From: Rugamonas rubra
Lineage (GTDB): Bacteria; Pseudomonadota; Gammaproteobacteria; Burkholderiales; Burkholderiaceae_D
Reading direction: 5' to 3'
Length of the DNA: 64,000 nt
Assembly: GCF_900114705.1 (NCBI RefSeq)
Contig: NZ_FOTW01000004.1
Location: 62,001 to 126,000, forward strand
Of the stretch, positions 60,269 through 64,000 are shown piece after piece. The notes beneath the pieces are model-generated. The model saw only the letters and a program-made list of their open reading frames with translations. It did not search any database and was not told the DNA's origin. Each line of letters opens with the position of its first letter. Position 1 is the first letter of the stretch. Position numbers and translations under genes: made by a program.

Positions 60269-61828
60269 ATGACACAAGCCACCAACACCCTGACCCTCCT
60301 GCCGGGCAAGATGACCCTGTCCGACCTGCGCGCCGTGTGGACCAGCGCCGGCAAGCTGGCCCTGTCCGCCGAGGCCTATCCGGTGATCGCCGCCTCGGCC
60401 GCCGCCGTGCAGGCCATCGTCGCCAAGGGCGACGCCGCCTACGGCATCAACACCGGCTTCGGCCTGCTGGCCAAGACCCGCATCCCGGACGAGAAGCTGG
60501 AACAACTGCAGCGCAACCTGATCCTGTCGCACTCGGTGGGCACCGGCGCGCTGGTGTCGGACGCCGTGGTGCGCCTGATCCTGCTGATGAAGATCGGCTC
60601 GCTGGCGCGCGGCTTCTCCGGCGTGCGTCCGCTGATCGTCGACACCCTGATCGCGCTGTACAACGCCGGCATCATGCCGGCCATCCCGGCCAAGGGCTCG
60701 GTGGGCGCCTCGGGCGACCTGGCGCCGCTGTCGCACATGACCCTGGCCATGCTGGGCGTGGGCGAGGTGCGTGTCAATGGTCAGCTGCTGCAGGCGGCCG
60801 ACGCGCTCAAGGCCGCCGGCATCGCGCCGGTGGTGCTGGCCGCCAAGGAGGGCCTGGCGCTGATCAACGGCACCCAGGTGTCGACCGCGCTGGCGCTGCA
60901 CGGCCTGTTCATGGCCGAGCGCCTGCTGGAGGCCGGCATGGTCACCGGCGCGCTGTCGATCGACGCCGCCAAGGGCAGCGACTCGCCGTTCGACGCCCGC
61001 GTCCACGAGGTGCGCGGCCAGCCCGGCCAGATCGCCGCCGCCGCCATCTACCGCCAGCTGGTCAGCGGCAGCGCGATCCGCGCCTCGCACCTGGTCGGCG
61101 ACGAGCGCGTGCAGGACCCGTACTGCCTGCGCTGCCAGCCGCAGGTGATGGGGGCCTGCATGGACCTGATCGCCAACGCCGCGCGCACCCTGCTGATCGA
61201 GGCCAACGCCGTCACCGACAATCCTTTGATCTTCCCGGACGCCGCCGGCGGCCTGGCGCAGATCGTCTCGGGCGGCAACTTCCACGCCGAGCCGGTGGCC
61301 TTCGCCGCCGACACGCTGGCGCTGGCCATCGCCGAAATCGGCAGCATCTCCGAGCGCCGCATCGCCCTGCTGATCGACGCCACCCTGTCGGGCCTGCCGC
61401 CCTTCCTGGTGCGCGACCCCGGCGTCAACTCCGGCTTCATGATCGCCCACGTCACCGCCGCCGCGCTGGCCTCGGAGAACAAGTCGCTGGCCCACCCGGC
61501 CAGCGTCGACTCGATCCCCACCTCGGCCAACCAGGAGGACCATGTCAGCATGGCCACCTTCGCGGCGCGCCGGCTCGACGATATGGCGCACAATACGGCT
61601 GTCATCGTCGGTATCGAGTTGCTGGCCGCCGCCCAGGGCATCGACTTCCACCGTCCGCTGAAGACCTCGCCGCAACTGGAGTATGTGCACGCCCAGCTGC
61701 GCAAGGACGTGCCCTTCTTCGACGCCGACCGCTTCTTCGCGCCGGACATCGAGGCGGCCAAGCAGATGGTGTTGAAGGGCGAGCTGAGCGCCTCGTGCAA
61801 GAGTTTGTTCACGCCGCTGCACCCGTAA
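60269..61828 (+). CDS. hutH: Histidine ammonia-lyase
   Basis: The 519-residue enzyme removes ammonia from L-histidine to give urocanate, the first step of the pathway. The MIO cofactor forms from Ala-Ser-Gly in [15 protein letters not shown]. Other family motifs are [55 protein letters not shown] and [11 protein letters not shown]. It follows hutU by 21 bases. Confidence 0.98.
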   Translation: MTQATNTLTLLPGKMTLSDLRAVWTSAGKLALSAEAYPVIAASAAAVQAIVAKGDAAYGINTGFGLLAKTRIPDEKLEQLQRNLILSHSVGTGALVSDAVVRLILLMKIGSLARGFSGVRPLIVDTLIALYNAGIMPAIPAKGSVGASGDLAPLSHMTLAMLGVGEVRVNGQLLQAADALKAAGIAPVVLAAKEGLALINGTQVSTALALHGLFMAERLLEAGMVTGALSIDAAKGSDSPFDARVHEVRGQPGQIAAAAIYRQLVSGSAIRASHLVGDERVQDPYCLRCQPQVMGACMDLIANAARTLLIEANAVTDNPLIFPDAAGGLAQIVSGGNFHAEPVAFAADTLALAIAEIGSISERRIALLIDATLSGLPPFLVRDPGVNSGFMIAHVTAAALASENKSLAHPASVDSIPTSANQEDHVSMATFAARRLDDMAHNTAVIVGIELLAAAQGIDFHRPLKTSPQLEYVHAQLRKDVPFFDADRFFAPDIEAAKQMVLKGELSASCKSLFTPLHP

Positions 61829-61857
61829 GCAGCGGCCCGGATTGAGGGAACGATCAG

Positions 61858-62646
61858 ATGGACTTCAAATTCAAAGCAGGCAGTATTCCCTTGTTGGTGT
61901 CGATGCCCCACGTCGGCACCGACATCCCCGACGAGCTCGCCGCGCGCATGACGCCGGCCGCCGCCGAGAAGGCCGACACCGACTGGCACCTGGCCCAGTT
62001 GTACGGCTTCCTCGAGCAGATGGGCGCGTCGACCCTGGCGGCGCGCTGGTCGCGCTATGTGATCGACCTGAACCGGCCGCCGGAGAACACCAACCTCTAC
62101 CCGGGCCAGGACACCACCGGCCTGTGCCCGGTCGACACCTTCCACCGCCAGCCGCTGTACGCCGGCGGCTACCAGCCCGACCAGCAGGAGGCGCTGCGCC
62201 GCCTGCCGCTGTACTGGGAGCCCTACCACCGCCAGTTGCGCGCCGAGTTGGAGCGCATGCTGGCGCTGCACGGCACGGTGGTGCTGTGGGACGCCCATTC
62301 GATCGCCTCGCGGGTGCCGCGCTTCTTCGAGGGCAAGCTGCCCGACCTGAACTTCGGCACCGCCGACGGCAGCAGCTGCGACTACGGCCTGCGCGCCGCC
62401 GTCGTCGAGTCGGCGCTGGCGCAGCAGCGCTACACGGTGGCGGTCAACGGCCGCTTCAAGGGCGGCCACATCACCCGCCACTACGGCCAACCCAAGTCGG
62501 GCGTGCACGCCATCCAGCTGGAGATGTGCCAGTCCACCTACATGGACGAGAGCGCGCCGTTCGGCTACCGCGCCGACCTGGCGCAGCAGGTCCAGCCGCT
62601 GCTGGCGACCATGACGCGCGCCGCCGCCGACTGGGCGCGCCGATGA
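61858..62646 (+). CDS. hutG: N-formylglutamate deformylase
   Basis: The 262-residue zinc hydrolase (HutG of the HutF–HutG route) cleaves N-formylglutamate to glutamate and formate. Family motifs are LLVSMPHVGTDIPDELA, DLNRPPENTNLYPGQDTTGLCP, LWDAHSIASRVP and HITRHYGQPKSGVHAIQLEM, and C-terminal tyrosine- and glutamine-rich helices are also family-like. Its stop overlaps the hutF start by ATGA. Confidence 0.96.
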   Translation: MDFKFKAGSIPLLVSMPHVGTDIPDELAARMTPAAAEKADTDWHLAQLYGFLEQMGASTLAARWSRYVIDLNRPPENTNLYPGQDTTGLCPVDTFHRQPLYAGGYQPDQQEALRRLPLYWEPYHRQLRAELERMLALHGTVVLWDAHSIASRVPRFFEGKLPDLNFGTADGSSCDYGLRAAVVESALAQQRYTVAVNGRFKGGHITRHYGQPKSGVHAIQLEMCQSTYMDESAPFGYRADLAQQVQPLLATMTRAAADWARR

Positions 62647-64000
62647 GCCGCCTGTTCGCCCGCCACGCCCTGCTGCCCGAGGGCTGGCGCCACGACGTGC
62701 TGCTTGAATGGGACGCCGGCGGCGACCTGGCCGGCGTGACCGTCGGCGCGGCCCAGCCGGCCGGCGTGGAGACGGCGCAGTACGCGCTGCCCGGCATGGT
62801 CAACCTGCATTCGCACAGCTTCCAGCGGGCGCTGGGCGGGCGCACCGAAAAGGCCGGCGACGGCCCGGACAGCTTCTGGACCTGGCGCGATTTGATGTAC
62901 CGCTTCGCCCGCAACATCACGCCCGAGCACATCGAGGCGATCGCCGCCCAGCTGTTTTCCGAATGCCTGCGCCACGGCTACACGGCCGTTTGCGAGTTCC
63001 ACTATGTCCAGCGCGCGCCGGACGGCGCCATGTATCCGCGTCCGGCCGAGACGGCCGAACGGGTCGTCGCGGCGGCGCGCCTGGCCGGCATCGGCCTCAC
63101 CATGCTGCCGGTTTTATATAGCTATTCGGGCTTCGGCGAGAGCGCGCTCAAGCCGGAGCAGCAGCGCTTCCGCACCAATCCGGACGACGTGCTGCGCATC
63201 GTCGAGGCGCTCGAGCCGCTGCGCGACAAGCAGACCGAGGTCGGCGTGGCGCCGCACTCGCTGCGCGCCGCCTCGGTGGCGCAGATCAACGAGGTGCTGC
63301 TGGCGCTGCCGGACGAGCGGCCGGTGCACATCCACATCGCCGAGCAGAAGCAGGAGGTGGCGCAATCGGTCGACTGGAGCGGGCGCCGGCCGGTGCAGTG
63401 GCTGCTCGACCAGGTCGACGTCGATGAGCGCTGGTGCCTGATCCACGCCACCCACCTGATGCGCGACGAGGTCGACAACATCGCCGCCAGCGGCGCCGTG
63501 GCCGGGCTGTGCCCGACCACCGAGGCCAACCTGGGCGACGGCCTGTTCCCGCTGGAGGACTTCCTCGCCGCCGGCGGCCGCTTCGGCATCGGCAGCGACA
63601 GCCACATCTCGCAGAGCGCCGTCGAGGAGCTGCGCTGGCTGGAGTACGGCCAGCGCCTGCAGCACCTGCGCCGCAACATCGCCGTCTCGGCCGAACAGCG
63701 CAACGTCGGCGACTTCCTCTGGCAGGGCGCCCTGCAGGGCGGCGCGCAGGCCTCCGGCCGGCCGCTGGGCGCGCTGGCGGTGGGCAAGCGCGCCGACCTG
63801 ATCGTGCTCGACGACGCCCATCCGAATTTGTTCGGGCTGGCGCTCGACGAGGTGCTCGGCAGCTTCATCTTCAGCGGCAACGACAACCTGGTCAAGGACG
63901 TCATGGTCGGCGGCCAGTGGGCGGTGCGCGACGGCCGCCACGTGGCGCAGCAGGCCATCGCCGCGCGCTTCAAGCAAACCCTGGCCGAACTGAGGGAGTT
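62643..64000 (+). CDS. hutF: Formimidoylglutamate deiminase, 3'-truncated by the window edge
   Basis: The 452 codons present code for an amidohydrolase-superfamily enzyme that converts N-formimidoylglutamate to N-formylglutamate and ammonia. Visible metal and catalytic motifs are LHSHSFQRALGG (HxH), HIHIAEQKQE, LIHATHLM and GSDSHISQS. This is essentially full-length HutF (about 450 residues), so the stop should lie only a little beyond base 64000. ATG 62643 overlaps the hutG stop. The enzyme feeds the formate-yielding branch and means this organism does not use the formamide-yielding HutG route. hutI is expected downstream, outside the window. Confidence 0.95.
   Translation, partial: MSRLFARHALLPEGWRHDVLLEWDAGGDLAGVTVGAAQPAGVETAQYALPGMVNLHSHSFQRALGGRTEKAGDGPDSFWTWRDLMYRFARNITPEHIEAIAAQLFSECLRHGYTAVCEFHYVQRAPDGAMYPRPAETAERVVAAARLAGIGLTMLPVLYSYSGFGESALKPEQQRFRTNPDDVLRIVEALEPLRDKQTEVGVAPHSLRAASVAQINEVLLALPDERPVHIHIAEQKQEVAQSVDWSGRRPVQWLLDQVDVDERWCLIHATHLMRDEVDNIAASGAVAGLCPTTEANLGDGLFPLEDFLAAGGRFGIGSDSHISQSAVEELRWLEYGQRLQHLRRNIAVSAEQRNVGDFLWQGALQGGAQASGRPLGALAVGKRADLIVLDDAHPNLFGLALDEVLGSFIFSGNDNLVKDVMVGGQWAVRDGRHVAQQAIAARFKQTLAELRE

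Overview
The window is about 64 kb of very GC-rich chromosome from a Gram-negative betaproteobacterium. The best fit is the Oxalobacteraceae (Massilia / Duganella / Janthinobacterium group). This rests on the codon use, a PEP-CTERM protein, the trxA–rho–rpmE2 neighbourhood, a fused malic enzyme–phosphotransacetylase MaeB, a lipid A exporter MsbA, many hybrid sensor kinases, and a short GGGTCAGACCC palindrome that recurs between genes. The genus is an inference. There is no rRNA, CRISPR array, insertion sequence or integrase; one tRNA (Leu, CAA) is present.

Layout. 0–2.3 kb: the start of a leftward gene, a hemerythrin–PdxH fusion, and tcdA. 2.6–6.0 kb: an AT-rich two-gene cassette, a RecQ-like helicase with a C-terminal phosphoribosyltransferase (PRTase) domain plus a DprA-like protein. 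It matches the PsyrTA/RqlHI toxin–antitoxin type of phage defence. 6–12 kb: thpR, an FKBP isomerase, cysK, a zinc-type CDF exporter with its ArsR/SmtB repressor, an orphan pair resembling conjugation proteins TraL and TraM, and pncC. 12.2–17.4 kb: a signalling operon of a YfiR-like periplasmic protein, a CHASE8-type hybrid kinase and a REC-PAS-GGDEF-EAL-REC protein. 17.4–21.6 kb: thiL, an unknown gene and maeB. 21.8–26.1 kb: gmd, rmd and two glycosyltransferases, a GDP-D-rhamnose surface polysaccharide cluster. 26.3–31.6 kb: two two-component systems around a TPR-like secreted protein. 31.7–40.3 kb: a PEP-CTERM protein, a YtcJ-type amidohydrolase, a Fic protein, tRNA-Leu, a KimA-like potassium transporter, an outer-membrane barrel and an ArnT-like membrane glycosyltransferase. 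40.4–42.8 kb: rpmE2, rho and trxA. 43.1–48.3 kb: a response regulator and a 1559-residue sensor kinase with a periplasmic NMT1-type binding domain. 48.5–55.2 kb: hutC, ada with a coupled 2OG-Fe(II) oxygenase, msbA, and a small phosphate-binding-like protein with a porin. 55.4–57.1 kb: a second YtcJ amidohydrolase. 57.1–58.4 kb: a second PRTase plus SLOG (DprA/LOG-like) gene pair, resembling ShosTA. 58.5 kb to the end: hutU-hutH-hutG-hutF, the HutF–HutG route of histidine breakdown, cut by the window edge.

Working together. HutC (49 kb) very probably represses the hut operon (58.5 kb) through a GGTTGT-ATAG-ACAACC palindrome that fills the 17-bp spacer of the hutU promoter. The ArsR-type repressor carries the alpha-5 zinc ligands and has a 12-6-12 operator over its own start. 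The most distinctive theme is two independent PRTase + SLOG modules, one with a helicase and one without, in a single 64-kb stretch. Both have lower GC than their neighbours, both overlap by ATGA, and both fit abortive-infection toxin–antitoxin defence. All similarity statements are from motif reading; no database search was run.
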